This document shows positions 42,936 to 53,899 of a stretch of DNA of 64,000 bases, piece by piece (position 1 is the first letter of the stretch; every line of letters starts with the position of its first letter). This DNA comes from Oscarella lobularis (Eukaryota; Porifera; Homoscleromorpha; Homosclerophorida; Oscarellidae): positions 2,063,747-2,127,746 of the forward strand of contig NC_089179.1 of the NCBI RefSeq assembly GCF_947507565.1. The letters are read 5' to 3'. The notes under the pieces are model-generated. The model did no database searches, was not told the DNA's origin, and saw only the letters and a list, made by a program, of their open reading frames with translations. Position numbers and translations under genes: made by a program.

Positions 42936-44712
42936 ATGGACGCTACCGAAGAGGTTCCCGAAACGAGCCCGGAAGGCGTTCTTAGCAACGTTTTCAAACT
43001 GAAAGAGTTCCGCGCCGGCCAGCTGAAGGCCATCGAGTCTCTTCGGGATGGAAGAGACGTTGTTGTTCGCCTGAGCACGAATGGAGGGAAGTCGCTGGTT
43101 TATCAGCTCTTTCCAAAGCTCTTTGGCGATTCGTCGTGCTGCCTGGTCATCAGTCCCCTTTCTGCTCTTATGTCTGAGCAGGCATGTTGTTGTCTATTGC
43201 TTCATAATCCTAACAGTTGTGGTAGGTCGAGAAGTTACGTGATCTGGGACTGGAGGCAATTTGCCTGATTGTGCCTGCCCATGCAAAGGATCTGTCAAAC
43301 GAAATTATTGACAGATGCCAATATTGTAAGAACATATATTTTGGTTGTTTACGACCATTGGTAATCAAAATTTGTTAGTCTACATGTCACCTGAGTGTGC
43401 TGTCAGTTCTTCATGGATGAACGTTATGAAAGAAATCAGACACCGTCTTCATCTGATTGCGGTCGACGAAGCCCATTGTGTAGCTGAATGGTAGACTACT
43501 GATTCGAATAAAGTATAAGTTCCATCAATGAAATTTCTGCGCAGGGGAAACAGTTTTAGGGTTGATTTCTCTCACCTGTGTCGTCTGAGAAGACTCAGCT
43601 GCTGTCCAGTAGTCGCTCTCACTGCTACTGCCACGAAGACAACGATGAAGAAAATATGTGAAAGAGTTGGGATTGTTGATCCAATATACGTGGTAGAGCC
43701 AATCGATCGCTCCAATCTGTATTTCATTTTTCTGACGAAAAAGCAAAGTCACGAAGTATACAGTCTATCTTGAGAGTGCATTCATGTAAATTGTATTCCA
43801 TTTCCTTCTCAGGCTACTTTGCAGCCAGTCTCCGAAGGGCTTCGAAATGGCGAGCAGAGGAAAACGATCATTTTCGTTCGAACCAAAGAAATTGCGACGA
43901 CCTTATGGGACCTCCTCCGCATTTTTCCCGAAGTTTCCATTCATCACTCGTCTTTGGAGGCCAAAACTAGAAGGGAAACAGAACAGAAATTTCGAAACAA
44001 AAAGCTACTTGTAGTCATTGCTACCATAGGCTTTGGCATAGTAACTCCAATTCAACTTTTCTACTGTGTTGAGCTTCTAAAAAGAATTGGGGGTTTTAGG
44101 GCATCGGAATATGACTTCAGCCATTTTTAGATGTTTGGCAGAGCTGGACGCGACGGCCTACCATCAACGTGTATTCTCCTTTACAGGCCAAGTTCTATCA
44201 GAGGCAAAACTGTGGATGCTGATGTCAAGGATTTGATGTCAACCAATTCGTGCATTCGACGAAAATTTTGCCAGTTGCTCGAATCTTCATTCGACGAAAC
44301 ACACTGCCCGGATTCCTGCTGCAGCAATTGCAAGCATGATTGCAACGACCCAAACAAGATGTTTGTTTACCAGCCACGTCCTCGGCAACCTCGAAAACGT
44401 GTTGCATCACCTAAGAAAACAAAAACCAAAAGAAGGCAGCCGAGGGAAATCAACAGATCAACCCTGAGCGGAAAATTGGTGGATTGGCGGAAAAAAGAAG
44501 CACGTCTAAGGAGGATGTCATGTTTTGGCGAGGAGGCAGTGGCAAGCAACTCTCTTTTACAGCATATTGTGGATATGAGCCATGCCATAGAAACTGTCGA
44601 AGATGTACAAGCCATTCCCGGTGTTAAACCTCACCTAGCTGCATCGTTATTCAGAGCCATTGAGCCATCAGAAATGAATAGATATTTGGAGGACTGCACC
44701 AATCTGTTGTAA
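42936..44712 (+). CDS. Short RecQ-like DNA helicase (SF2)
   Basis: ATG at 42936. Exons: 42936-43181, 43226-43325, 43379-43490, 43545-43755, 43813 onward. Motifs: RAGQLKAIE (motif 0), STNGGKSL (Walker A with Asn where Gly is usual), VISPLSALMSEQ, YMSPE, VDEAHCVAEWG (motif II), LTATAT (III), IIFVRTK (IV), ATIGFG (V), FGRAGRDG (VI), then a Cys cluster (CPDSCCSNCKHDC) like the RecQ zinc module, and a helical C-terminus with IPGVKPHLA, no clear HRDC. Intron 1 is GC-AG and 44 bp. Between motifs V and VI the frame meets TAG at 44128-44130; a 38-bp intron there would break frame, so either an unusual splice or a nonsense mutation. The stop at 44712 abuts the convergent gene. AATAAA occurs at 44720-44725. 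Confidence 0.8.
43182..43225 (+). other. GC-AG intron of 44 bp
   Basis: GAGCAG|GCATGT ... GGTAG|GTCGAG. Splicing here restores the RecQ frame from SEQ into VEKLRDLGLEAICL. The non-canonical GC donor is matched by CAG|GC-A-T-G-T, as is usual for GC-AG introns. Confidence 0.75.
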
Positions 44713-45850
44713 TCAAAATAAATCAACATCCTCCAAATCAATTATTTGTCGCCTAATTGGCTCTACTGCGTCACAGCTACCTCCCTTTGCCAGAAAATCC
44801 CGAAGCCATCCCTTCTCCAATTTCAAAATCCCTTCCCTGCGTGGATCAACGAACTTCCATCCTTCAATCAGTCGCCTCTCCTTGTCCACTATCACGCCAT
44901 TATTCACGAGAGTGTTCACCATTTTCTCTACGTCTTCTCTTGCAGATCGAATGGTATGAGATGATTTTCTATCAATCCGAAGTATCTGCTCCAATTTTCG
45001 TCCTCCTTCCAATAGTTCTTTCGCCACTTTAGACACCAAAAACAGGCGGGACTTCGTCAAGTTTGCACCGCTGCCACGAACGGCATTTTTGATCACCCTA
45101 ATAACAGGAGTTAGTATCAACAGTTTGCAAACAGTGTCCGAGAGCTTACAGGTTGTAATGCTCAATGAACTGGTCAATAGGCTTTCCATGGCCAGGCTTG
45201 CCAGCCATATTGACCGTCCTGAAATGGGTATGTATGAACGTCGTGGCAGGGGTCCAGTCAGCTTCAACGTTTGCCAATAAATTGGCTGCCTCATTTGCGT
45301 AGTTGTATTTATGCCCTCCAAGAAAATGAGGCAGCCAATATCTCCACATCCTAATTATTTCGGGCCCGTTCTCGTATCTGACTGCTTCTCGGAGATTGCA
45401 GTAGAGAAAACCCATGTGGAGTAGAGCCCTGTGGTACGTGTAAACTTCGTCAGAAGCTTCTTCCGGAAATGGAGGATTTTTCACAACAACCGTTGACTCA
45501 AAAATTTCACAAGGATAGGATAATAGTGAAATTATTTGAGCGTGAGACCGTCCTCATTGATTATTTATGATATTGCAGCGAAAGTGGCTTCCCCGTCGGC
45601 TGGAAATGATGTTTTTCTCTCTAAACCCTTTGTCAACAGCCATCAAATTCTGTTTTACTTGGGGAAGCTCAACTAATGATAACACTCATTGCTGCTTAAA
45701 AATGGACCAAACGTGCATTTTGTCCTTGAAATTTGAATGTTTAATGCAAATGAGGGACAGCTGCAACTTAGCCAGATTTTTCGGTAAACTTCATTCTGGA
45801 AGTGATTCTAATTTAATTCACATAACAAACCACATGGTTTGAATCGTTTT
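44713..45850 (-). CDS. DUF6589-type protein, C-terminal exons
   Basis: Exon 45484-45147: HRALLHMGFLYCNLREAVRY, RMWRYWLPHFLGGHKYNYAN, then TVNMAGKPGHGKPIDQFIEH, the conserved end of DUF6589 (E-x-x-N signature as EHYN). A 50-bp intron with TACTAAC branch point joins to LVIKNAVRGSGANLTKSRLF and a Lys/Glu-rich end, with stop at 44713. Exon(s) further right (about 45580-45700, LPQVKQNLMAVDKGF) continue in degenerate frames. A second DUF6589 fragment is at 62813-63526. DUF6589 proteins are uncharacterised and expanded in invertebrates and fungi. The 3' end touches the RecQ-like gene with no spacer. Confidence 0.7.
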
Positions 45851-46361
45851 CATAGTTGCGTCTTTACAAATTTGCTCACGAAGCAAACTGAAGGAACATT
45901 CTACATCGTGCTTACACGTTATGTTGCTCATGAATTCTCGATGCCGCGTGATGAATTTTTCACTCTTAGCTTTAACTTGATGTTACGGCTAGCAGGGTTT
46001 CTCTGCTGAAGCCAAGAACAACTTTGACTGGTCTGCCGCTGTAAAAAAGTATCTACTGATGCAGTGAATGATATAAGATACTATCGGAGAAGCTAATCTT
46101 TTTCTGAATAAACTATAGCCACGAAACATTCCAAAGACGCATGGAAATACCTAAAAAACTTAGATAATGTAACAATAGAGTTTTGGCCTTGTTCTTATAG
46201 ATTCTTAAAAAGGAACTCTGTTATCATTGGCCAATTTTGTAATGCAACGGAGGACAAAACGCATATTCTAAAGTTTATACCTATAGTCCAGTCTTAAGAA
46301 AGGTTGAGTCCACAAGCTAAGTCTAAGATTTGTGTTCGTTAGAGTGACGTCGCCTGCCGTC

Positions 46362-46420
46362 AGCAGGACTAACTTTCACTGCGCATGTGCGCGTTGCTAC
46401 GCACTTCGCGGTCTGGCGAA
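46362..46420 (+). mobile_element. Third copy of the split-element TIR
   Basis: AGCAGGACTAACTTTCACTG, then CGCATGTGCGCG, one mismatch from the TIRs at 12647 and 27734, and similarity to 27734 continues loosely (CTTCGCGGT). The left flank (CCTGCCGTC) is unrelated to the Crypton gene. It shows that the TIR is a genuine dispersed element end. No partner end recognised to the right. Confidence 0.6.
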
Positions 46421-46544
46421 TAGCTCGTTCGTTGGTTCTTTTTCGTTCCTGATCATTCGAAATGCTTTAGGAACGTTTGTTTTTAAAGAACTGCAGAGAA
46501 AGATAGAATTTTGCAGCTGCAGGTTGCATGTACAATGGGGGTAC

Positions 46545-47275
46545 TTTTGTTATGAAGCGTATCACGTTTCAGTGGCGGATCCAGGATTCGAGCAATGGGG
46601 GGTCGATGGGAGAGAGTTCGTGTGCGCCTTTGTCGCGCGCAAAAATTTTGCTGACCACCGCCACATTGGTGCATTTTTGTTACATTTCAACAGCTACACA
46701 GATTCATTATTCAAATATAATGGTCTTCTAAAATAAACATTATTTTTATTTTTGTCGCGCAAATCTGCAAAAATGTCGTCAGTTAAACTTTTTGCAAATT
46801 TCACGATATGTTTTCATTACAGCGTTGCCCTACAACCGGTCAGCAAACACGATGACGTGTTTAATTAGCTTTAACAGGCTAAATCTCCTCTGCTTAGCGC
46901 TAACCCCTAATCTTAACTGTCTTCCCACACCCAAAAGCACTGCGTTTAGTTTAATTTTAATTTAGATTTTTTTGTTTTGCTCAAGGGGGGGGGGGGGGGG
47001 CATGGACCCCATGGACCCCCTGGATCCGCCACTGCGTTTTGTGCGGTAGAGAGTCATACGTAAGTCATCGGATGAAGATGCTCTTTCGCCGACAGGTGCA
47101 ACTTACAGTGCATGTGTTTGTAATCAATCGTGTCACGTTTTGCGCGGTATAGAGAGTTGGGAGGTGCCGTCAGATAACCAAGCTGAGGCCGCTGAATTTC
47201 TTCTGCCGATTCGTGCATTGCATGCATGCATTCGTAATCAAGCGTATCACGTTTTGTGCGTTAGGGAGCCCTGCA
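46545..47275. repeat. About 125-bp satellite, three units, host of the hAT MITE
   Basis: Units share GCAT..GTAATCAAGCGTATCA and CGTTTTGTGCGGTAGAGAG (46555, with MITE inside; 47115; 47230). Non-coding. Confidence 0.6.
46570..47034. mobile_element. 465-bp hAT-type MITE
   Basis: CAGTGGCGGATCCAGG at the left end and its inverse CCTGGATCCGCCACTG at the right. Interior without coding potential, with a poly-G run at 46986-47000. Flanks are ATCACGTTT and CGTTTTGTG; the uninterrupted form of this site (ATCACGTTTTGTGCG) occurs nearby at 47248-47262, so the duplication is about CGTTT(T), shorter than the usual 8 bp. Confidence 0.8.
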
Positions 47276-47371
47276 GTAGTTGAAGCGGCTGCATGCTGCT
47301 GCTGGTGTTGCTGAACCCTGTAAACTCTTAGTGGACTGCAATTTACATTTGTAAACACTTTCTTTATGTCA

Positions 47372-47510
47372 TTATTAGGCGCTGCCGCTCTTCATACCGC
47401 GTTGGCGGATCCCGTTAACCTCAGTTCAACGGGATTTTATATAATTTCTGCCATTATTAATAAAGATTATGAAAAGTATAGCTTCGGCGAAGAAGAGTGG
47501 GAAGGGCAAA
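47372..47510 (+). other. Possible isolated exon
   Basis: Between AG and GTTG, a 45-codon frame reads GAAALHTALADPVNLSS and IISAIINKDYEKYSF. It resembles a piece of an ankyrin-like or helical protein, but no neighbour exon is found. The following 47520-48590 is A-rich and then mixed with no feature I can support. Confidence 0.2.
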
Positions 47511-48589
47511 GGTTGTTTTATATCTGTTAATTATCTAACAATCACCATCACCAAGGGAAACATGTAACACATGATAAAACATCGGAAAAATGCCGAAAAG
47601 ACACGCGAGCAACACACGGAATCCATTCATCCCTTTGTTTAACGCACGTTAAACAATAAAAACAAAACAACTAAAAATACTACATCAAAAAACAATCAGA
47701 AAAAACAGCCTACACCACCACACATAAAACAAAACCTCCCAAACTTAAATACAAACTGACAAAAAAGAAAAAATAAGAAAACACCCGAAAAGGGGCCCCT
47801 AAACATAACCACATAGGAACACCTTATAGAAACAATTGCAACTCTACAACAACCAACTCTATAACAAATCCACCTCTCAAAATCGAGGAGAACGTGTCTC
47901 TCGTGACTGGCAAGCCACCTCCCACGGAGATAAATGTCAGCCTAACAACTATGACATCTCGGATGCATAGCTGTTGTTCGGAATTAGGAGATTAGTGGCA
48001 ATTAAACCCTAATCCCTATTCCTTACCCTCTCCACTAACCCTAAGCACACTCATGCCAACGACTCGCGTCCGATTTCGCCAGAGTCCTATCCTGAAAAGG
48101 AGAAGGAAATTGAAGGGAATGGCATACAAACCTACCTTTGAACGGCGACACTGACGGACCAATGGTCAGGATGGCAAATCCAATCTGAAAAGAGAGGAAC
48201 AAACAAAGCCAAAAACACCATACGAAAGTACGGTGTTCATCCACTTATCTGACGGCCATTCGTGGGGAGAGAGGGGAGATTGTCTTCTCTTTCGGACGGG
48301 TGAGGCACTCTGGATGGGTTGGTCAGGCATTGGCCGATCTCTCAAAATGCAAAGACGATTTCCTACGCGAGAGAATAGGTTGTGGGGCTCTGGGGACGTT
48401 AGTAGCAGGAAGGGACCGAGTTTGTGCTCTCCTAACCCGAGACCGCTCACCCTAACTCCTAACTCCTCACCCCAACACTAACAATAACCCTGACCTAGGA
48501 GACAAGTTCCCTACCTATATTGAAGAGACCTAGGGGACAAGTTCCCCTACCTATATTGAATGTCTAGATCTATAAGAGAGAGAGAGACT

Positions 48590-49160
48590 AAGGAAACAAG
48601 TAATTTTTGTTTCTGGGGGTTCCATCTGCCTATATTAGAGACATTAGCCCCTAATGTTTGTTTCTGGGGGTTCCATCTGCCTATATTATTATTAGAGACC
48701 TTAGGGGTTCCATCCGTCTAAATTAGAGACCTTTGCCCGTAATTTTTGTTTCTGGAGGTTCCATCTGTCTATATTAGAGACCTTAGCCCGTAATTTTTGT
48801 TTCTGTGGGTTCCATCTGCCTATATTAGAGACCTTAGCCCGTAATTTTTGTTTCTGTGGGTTCCATCTGCCTATATTAGAGACCTTAGCCCGTAATTTTT
48901 GTTTCTGTGGGTTCCATCTGCCTATATTAGAGACTTTATCCCGTAATGTTTGTTTCTTGGGGTTCCATTTGCCTATATTAGAGACCTTAGCCCGTAATAT
49001 TTGTTTCTGGGGGTTCCACCTGCCTATATTAGAGACCTTAGCGCGTAATTTTTGTTTCTGGGGGTTCCATTTGTCTATATTAGAGACCTTAGCCCGTAAT
49101 TTTTGTTTCTGTGGGTTCCATCTGCCTACATTAGAGACCTTAGCCCGTAATGTGGTTCCA
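48590..49160. repeat. 51-bp minisatellite, about 11 units
   Basis: Unit: TTAGCCCGTAATTTTTGTTT then CTGTGGGTTCCATCTGCC and TATATTAGAGACC. 51 bp is 17 codons, so one frame stays open (FHLPILETLARN repeated) over the last four units. This is a by-product of unit length rather than a gene: other units contain stops. Confidence 0.85.
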
Positions 49161-49265
49161 TCTTCCTAGTACCATACGGCAGATCTTTGAGGTCTTCCTA
49201 GTACCTTACGACAGATATTTGAGGTCTCCCTAGTATCATAGGGCCGATATTGGAGGTCTCTGGTG
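49155..49265. repeat. About 38-bp tandem repeat, three units
   Basis: TCTTCCTAGTACC..ACGACAGAT.TTTGAGG repeated three times directly after the 51-bp array. Confidence 0.7.
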
Positions 49266-49269
49266 CGAG

Positions 49270-50340
49270 GGGAATTACTGAATTGAATATTTATCCTTGC
49301 AGCGAAAACGGAAATTACAAAAAAACAGCGTTTACGTTCGGACTCCGACCAAGAAACACGCCTTCCCTCGGTCAAGAGACGACATCCGATATCGTAGAAG
49401 ATCCTCAACGTTTTATTTCAGTAAGATTATGCTTAATGAAAAACATATTTTAAGTTAACCGACGTTTTGCAGTTCGACTCTAAATACACCTCTACAAGGA
49501 GTCTTTCGCTAGAGTTGGTGGCTAAAGCCGGTGAGAAGCAAAGTGGAAAATTTAAAAAATCTTATTTTAATTTTTTATGCAGAAATAATCGATCTTTATA
49601 CGCCCGGCGAGTTTGCAACGCGTCAGAAGCAACAATCTTTTTTCTTTCAAATAATGACTTTGTTAGGAGGAATCCAATCAAAGCGCTTCGACGGTAGGCG
49701 GTAATTTGTCGTTAGATTGATATTCGATCTTTTTTGTAGAACTCGTTAGAGGTGGCGACCTGTGCAGGAACGTGCCTTTGTCGGCGTCGCCAAGGCGACA
49801 AGCCATGTCGTTGCTGAGAAAAAGGTAAAACGTTCACCTTTATATTTGGCACAAGTTGATGTGTTTTTGAAAGATATAACAGCCCCAAAACGCCGTTGTC
49901 GAAGCTGTACGAAGATACGGCTGCAGAATTTGACGTCAAACCCAGCACAATCAAGACGAACAGCAGCCGTTTTTGGAAGGAGGCGGGTTTTCGCAACTTG
50001 GCTGGATTCTTTTTAAGGAACGTACTGGGGGTGCGTATACGATTAATGGCTGCTCTAATCTAGCATTTTCTCGCACGTTATACATCGTCTCCGGATACGG
50101 CGTTGGATCTGTTCGTTCGTCCATCACTGTGTCGAGACGAGTGTGGTTTTTCTTCGTCGTCGCTGCTCGTTCGTCGCAAAGGAGATCGGTTCGGTCTGTG
50201 CTTGGTTGACGCGAAACCAATAATGACGTACCCGATCTATGTTAGGAAGCTACTGCAGTTATTCGCCTTGACTCGTGTTTGTGAATCACTTTTAGCGTGT
50301 AAAACTTTAAAATGCGTATCGCTTGAGATTGACATGTGAT
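49270..50340 (+). pseudogene. Unrecognised coding-like stretch upstream of the Ulp1-like gene
   Basis: Pieces such as RTPTKKHAFPRSRDD, YTPGEFATRQKQQSFFFQIM and SKLYEDTAAEFDVKPSTIKT, then FWKEAGFRNLAGFFLRN, alternate frames with donor/acceptor-like sites (GTAAGATT at 49421). Codon pattern looks coding, but I recognise no domain. It may be the N-terminal part of the gene at 50553-51980. Confidence 0.3.
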
Positions 50341-50419
50341 GACATACTTACATCCCGCCCCTTCCGCGCGATTGCTTATGCTCGGGAAAGTTTTCGGCTC
50401 GCAAGCATTCAATAGCTGT

Positions 50420-50442
50420 GATCTATCTATCTATCTATCTTG
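50420..50442. repeat. ATCT microsatellite
   Basis: About five to six ATCT units. Confidence 0.9.
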
Positions 50443-50552
50443 TAAGAGGAGAGTTTGGTCGCGTGGCTAACTAACTGGCTGACGAAGGTAGGTGTTTTCA
50501 TTTATGTATTCATTCATTCATTCCAAAGAAAATCGATTTTGTCTTGCTGCAG

Positions 50553-51980
50553 CATGGCATTATCTGTCCAAAAGTGCGGCTGTTAGTATTTCCAATTAAT
50601 GTTCACAATATGCATTGGATCTATGGGAGTGAGTCGCCTTTGAAATTTAAGATGAATAATTATGTACTTCACTGTTAGCTGGTAGACTTTACAGAGACGT
50701 CGGTGACTGTGTTAGATCCTTTGGGAGAAGCAGGAAGCGGCAACTGTTTAGAATGGCGGCAAAAGATAATGTAATGGAATAGCGCTATTACAATGTGTCA
50801 TGCGCTGTAACGTCTTGTTAAAAGGAAATTGCTTCAATGTGTCAAGGATGATGAGAGCTGGCGCAAGTGGACATTTTTCACTATTAGGATTTCAAGGTAT
50901 AATATCGTGTCTACATAATACATATATAACATGCAGTCACTAAACAACATGCAGACTTTACCGTTGCAAAGGAATGGCAGCGATTGTGGCATATTTGTAA
51001 TTATGGTAAGACTTCAAATTGTTACGTTAATTTCTGAAATTGTGGCTAATAGTACGCCTTGTGCAAAATATTAAAAAGGACGCTGACTTTTTCTCAAGTA
51101 AGTGGCGCTAATGTCGGAACTGACTGACATCAATGTCACTTAGGTTACCATGGAGAAAATACGCAAATAGATAGCCGGATTGCTCCTCCAAAATTTCCAT
51201 AGGATTCCGGGCGAATTGGATACAGATGACAGTCAGTCTCTGAGGGAAATGGGGATATACGACAGTTCTTCAGAAGACTCATGTAAACCTGTAACGTAAC
51301 ACATACCATTTGTTGTGATATTCTGAATAGTCGAAATGGTCGAAGAAATGCAAATACAAAAGGCTGATATATGCTTGTGGGACGAAAAGTATGTTACACA
51401 CTAATATCTGCTTCTTTCAACAACTGATCTTTTTCATTAAATAAGAATTGCTCAATAAAATGGACAAGCTTTCGCAGGTTTGGTGAAGAAACAGCTACCT
51501 TATCTGCGGAATATTGAAGAAGGAAACCTATGTATCCTTCTCTATTCAGCCTGGATTCCTATTTCTGCCTTCATAGGAAACAACGAAAAGCATCAGCAAT
51601 TTTCGTCGATGCCCAGCAGTAAGCAAACATACCAATGATCAGTAAAGTTTGTCGATAGCGAGAATATGGATTAAAAAAACAGGAAAGTAGAAGACCCTGT
51701 CGAGGCGGAATGTCTGACAAGGGAGCAGCGTGACGCTGTAGTTGCTCTTCTCATGAAAAACTTCGGACAGTCGACTTCTGGAGAACTCCATATGGGAAAG
51801 GTGACTTGTACAAATGGAGCAGATACTTCGAGTAGTACTATTTCAGAGTATCGTTTAGTTTATGTACGTGTGGAAGGTTTTGCTTCCTGAGGCAGTTGTA
51901 TGTGCAGCAAGGGATATCATTGGGCGTGCCAGGAGTGAAGTAAGATTGGCTACGTATCTGGCAGCCACAGTATGTACTCA
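50553..51980 (+). CDS. Ulp1-like (C48) cysteine protease gene with extra C-terminal exons
   Basis: Exon 50553-50628: VRLLVFPINVHNMHWIYG (catalytic His in HW). Exon from 50686: FTETSVTVLDPLGEAG (Asp in LDP). Exon near 50840-50898: DDESWRKWTFF. Exon 50954-51004: LPLQRNGSDCGIFVIM (oxyanion Gln and nucleophile Cys in DCG). So all four C48 active-site residues are in order, with introns of 50-60 bp. Later exons: ELDTDDSQSLREMGIYDSSS, VEEMQIQKADICLWDEK (donor GTATGT), LTREQRDAVVALLMKNFG, and VWKVLLPEAVVCAARDIIGR (about 51868-51930). Upstream exons are unclear. Ulp1-like proteases occur in host SUMO pathways and in large DNA transposons; the repeat context favours the latter. Confidence 0.65.
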
Positions 51981-52592
51981 TACACCATTTTAGACAATTG
52001 CCTTTTTACGCACCTACAGTGAAAGACACGCAGTTACTGAGGAAAAAGACACTTTTTAGAAAAAATGAACGTTGTGGCAATTTTCTCTTCATCGCTGTCA
52101 ACGGGTTTGCATGCCGAAGGCCACGCCCACAATATCGCTAACACTAGTAACCTAAAGTTCACTAAAGCAAGGGGTTTAACGCCTCTATACACGTTTTAAC
52201 GCTTCAAAACAAAGCTTTCGTAACTGTTCTGCGCTATAACAAGAGAAAGGAGCACGTTTCGCGTTACACTGAATTCGGAAGATAGTGGGAGCACGACAGA
52301 ATCCCTATTGAAGTTCGGCAGAAGTAAAACGCTCCGACCTTACCGAGCGATGCGAAATGCCCCAGTAAAGGTGCCGAAAGCCACGCGACGAACCGCCGAA
52401 GACGGATCGGGTACCTACCTCATACGGGAGTACTGTTCCATATCCTGAGCCATTCCATTTGCAGGCGTAACAACTGTGCGTCGAAATTCTAGTTGCGCCA
52501 ACAACGATCGTAGACAGTCAACATCAGATTCATCGTCGTTTGAGCACATGATATCTGCAGTGACATTTCAGTCTAGTACTGTACATCCCGCC

Positions 52593-53868
52593 TTATTTTA
52601 CTGCTGTACCTCCAGACCACGTGTGTTTTGCGTAGCCTGACGGAATAACACTGGCTCGCAATGCTCTTACTACTGCAATCCACAAAATCCCACAATCGAG
52701 TTGTCGTCGAATAAACGCTAACATTTCCGGTTGTACAGCAGAGTTTGAAACCACAGCCTGTATACGGTCGGCTCCCGCTGCATAACTGACCGTGAAGTAG
52801 CCTTGTAAGGAATGGCTCTTACTGGACTTACTCCTCGGAGTCAGCACATTGCGCATTTTTTCAACGCCAAATTTTGCAATTTTTGTCCGAACATTTGTGC
52901 GCGAATCTGAAGAACATTGACAGGCCGGCTTTGTCCGCGGCTGCGAAGGCTGTTGAATTCACCGTCGGTGACGAGACCTGCACCAAACTAGACATGTAGG
53001 CTTACAGATTGAGATGCTATCAAACCGCAGACGTCCATCTTTAAATCAGCCATGGCAGCTCGGATTGCGCTCGTAAAATGGCGCATTTTCTCGTCTGACG
53101 GCCCTCTGCATGGAATCATTTTTATTGGAACAGCGTATGGCTTCGACAGGCGTTTCTCTGGGCTGATCATGAAGACCATTGCATGGGTAGCGGCCTCGCG
53201 AAGATATCGGCACATTCCTTGCACAGTCTGCGGTGTATCATTTCTGATCTACGCACAAAGTTGTTAGACACGGTAATACCAATGAAATGAAATGTCACTG
53301 TTGTCATGTCAGGGGTAAGTGCAGACATTGCAGTGTCCACATCCTTCACGCGCTCGGCGACGCCAGCCAGTATTCTCACCAATTGTCGCCCTTGATCCAG
53401 CGAATCTTTCACGTCTCTAATTGTCCACAGGAGACTGCCTTGCTCCTTCGGCTCGTTTTTTTCGCGCACTGTCGTTTTTTGTCAGCCAACACTGTTACCA
53501 ATTCAAGTCACTGCTGCTCTCTATCTATGCAATTTACTTTTTCAAGCGAAGAAATGTAGCTCTGAATTTTTGCTTTGAGGAAGCTGACGTCGTCAACAAC
53601 AAGGCAGCACTCTCGCCGTTTCCCGAGACCGAAAGTAGAGGCCTTGTCTTAACTTAGCGGTAGAGGTCCTCGCTCGCACGGCGCCGTCGTTGAGGTCTAC
53701 GTCGCCTGCCCATTCATGGTTCACCGACTCTTGTATGCCGGGAAGAACGTCGCAAGCGTCTGCTTTTATCCAGAAGGCTGCCTGAGGATGAGATCTTTTT
53801 GCATCCCTCAGTGCTTCAACCAGTACAACATCAGAGAAGTGCACACAATCAGTCTTCATCATCTGCAC
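52593..53868 (-). pseudogene. Uncharacterised expanded family, copy B
   Basis: Right to left: FWIKADACDVLPGIQESVNH, EWAGDVDLNDGAVR (53868-53690), a shifted segment LRQGLYF, then VKDSLDQGRQLVRILAGVAE and TPDMTTVTFHFIGITVSNNF (53469-53290), LREAATHAMVFMISPEKRLS, KPYAVPIKMIPCRG, DLKMDVCG (53224-53010), GLVTDGEFNSLRSRG near 52975-52930, and QNLALKKCAMC onward to 52593. Block order equals copy A. More damaged than A. Confidence 0.6.
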
Positions 53869-53899
53869 TCACTTGGATCCTAGAGTCTTTGGTGTACTC

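Noticed and set aside
44093-44130. A 38-bp intron in the RecQ-like gene
   Set aside because: GT and AG are present, but joining the exons there breaks the frame before the GRAGRDG motif, and 38 bp is shorter than every other intron seen.
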